From positions 2,480,001 to 2,544,000 of the forward strand of contig NZ_LT996886.1 of NCBI RefSeq assembly GCF_900343145.1: 64,000 nucleotides of DNA. Reading direction: 5' to 3'. Of this stretch, positions 63,522 through 64,000 are shown piece after piece. Each line of letters starts with the position of its first letter. Positions within the stretch are counted from its first letter, which is position 1. Under the pieces are notes generated by a model. The model ran no database searches. It was not told where the DNA came from and saw only the letters and a list, made by a program, of their open reading frames with translations. The position numbers and the translations under genes are program-made. The stretch comes from Tessaracoccus timonensis (GTDB taxonomy: Bacteria; Actinomycetota; Actinomycetes; Propionibacteriales; Propionibacteriaceae).

Positions 63522-63949
63522 CAGAGCTCCTTCACAGCCTCGACCGCGGAGACGAGCTCGGCGGGGCGACGGGTGGAGATGAGCCACGCTTGGTGCGGAT
63601 CTGCCGGATCATCAATCAACACTCGCACCTTCTGCTGCACATACGGCCTAGTCAGCATGAAGCTGCGCTCGTCGGTGTCAGCGCGCACATCCCCGTCGAC
63701 GACCTCAGCTCCAGCGATGTACGGCGCCTCGAGGCGACACCGTCCAACAGCGAGCCCGCCCTCGTCGACCTTGATATCCAGCGAGAAGCCGAGAATCCCA
63801 AGCACCACCACAAGCGTCGACAACACTGCGAGCGTGATGACCAGCCAGAGGTCAACGAAGACGAACACCGCCAGGATGACAGATGCGACGAGGCCCACGC
63901 CGAGAAGCCACCACAGCCAGGGGGCACGGAGACGTTCTTGGTAGGTCAC
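63521..63949 (-). CDS. DUF3093 domain-containing membrane protein
   Basis: This 142-residue protein has two N-terminal membrane segments ([44 protein letters not shown]) and a cytoplasmic or extracellular domain ending [24 protein letters not shown]. That pattern is DUF3093, an actinobacterial family next to dut. Function is unknown. Its stop overlaps the dut start. Confidence 0.88.
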   Translation of the reverse strand: MTYQERLRAPWLWWLLGVGLVASVILAVFVFVDLWLVITLAVLSTLVVVLGILGFSLDIKVDEGGLAVGRCRLEAPYIAGAEVVDGDVRADTDERSFMLTRPYVQQKVRVLIDDPADPHQAWLISTRRPAELVSAVEAVKEL

Positions 63950-63973
63950 GTCGGCAAATCTACCCTGAGTCGG

Positions 63974-63993
63974 TAATAATGGATCGCAGGAGG
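63974..63993 (+). promoter_or_regulatory. -10 box and ribosome binding site of a plus-strand gene starting beyond the window
   Basis: TAATAAT (63974-63980) looks like a -10 region and AGGAGG (63988-63993) a strong ribosome binding site, just before the window ends. A DUF4193 gene usually sits here in actinobacteria; that identity is only inferred. Confidence 0.45.
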
Positions 63994-64000
63994 ACCACCA

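Overview
The window is high-GC chromosomal DNA from an actinobacterium, most likely a member of the Propionibacteriaceae or a close relative. Supporting signs are a pyrophosphate-dependent phosphofructokinase of the propionibacterial type (MVKKVA...GGFAPCLSS start), phosphatidylinositol-mannoside genes (PimA and PatA-like), a GarA-like FHA protein with its actinobacterial MerR/DUF151 neighbours, and several actinobacteria-specific families (DUF3000, DUF3093, DUF3710, DUF881). This assignment is inferred from gene content and recognised motifs; no database search was run.

Layout. (1) 1-9.1 kb: a glycerophosphodiesterase cut by the window edge, an HTH-MurA fusion, lipoamide dehydrogenase, a divergent AraC regulator/VOC pair, a small IS5-like element carrying a GNAT gene, a membrane protein, and ahpC-ahpF. 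(2) 9.4-20.2 kb: a decayed type I restriction-modification locus. hsdM is split by a 3.9-kb mosaic insertion holding a DUF262/DUF1524 gene, an unknown gene and fragments of a recombinase, an MFS transporter and hrpB. hsdM also carries a 7-bp slippage repeat that shifts the frame, and hsdR has an amber codon at position 22. hsdS and a translationally coupled DUF4062 gene look intact. (3) 20.4-23.3 kb: an AAC(6')-like acetyltransferase gene interrupted by a complete IS1634-family element with a clear target duplication. (4) 23.3-35.4 kb: a carbohydrate region with a GH13 enzyme, a LacI regulator, a DUF4185 lipoprotein, a GH43/GH32-like beta-propeller enzyme, a CUT1 ABC transporter without its ATPase, and a DUF2961 (GH172) enzyme preceded by a LacI-type operator. 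DUF2961 plus DUF4185 makes D-arabinan or a related furanoside a credible substrate.

(5) 35.4-49.3 kb: housekeeping genes. A long minus-strand block runs thrS, HIT, patA, pimA, pgsA-like, DUF881, Sbp, DUF881, GarA-like, FtsR-like, DUF151, MerR. It joins two clusters that lie apart in Mycobacterium tuberculosis. (6) 49.3-56 kb: small proteins, four tRNA genes (Val-GAC, Cys-GCA, Gly-GCC on the minus strand; Val-CAC on the plus strand), a CbiX-like protein, msrB, DUF3000, RNase D and dxs. (7) 56-64 kb: aconitase, an orphan Phd-like antitoxin flanked by two copies of a 54-bp palindromic repeat, an RlmD-like rRNA methyltransferase, a CeoB/CeoC-type TrkA pair, an OB-fold protein, DUF3710, dut and DUF3093.

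The two most rewarding regions are the furanoside-degradation locus (about 25.5-33.2 kb) and the broken restriction locus with its DUF262 insert and DUF4062 partner (9.4-20.2 kb). Start codons were moved downstream of the longest open frame wherever a ribosome binding site, an overlap or family length supported it.
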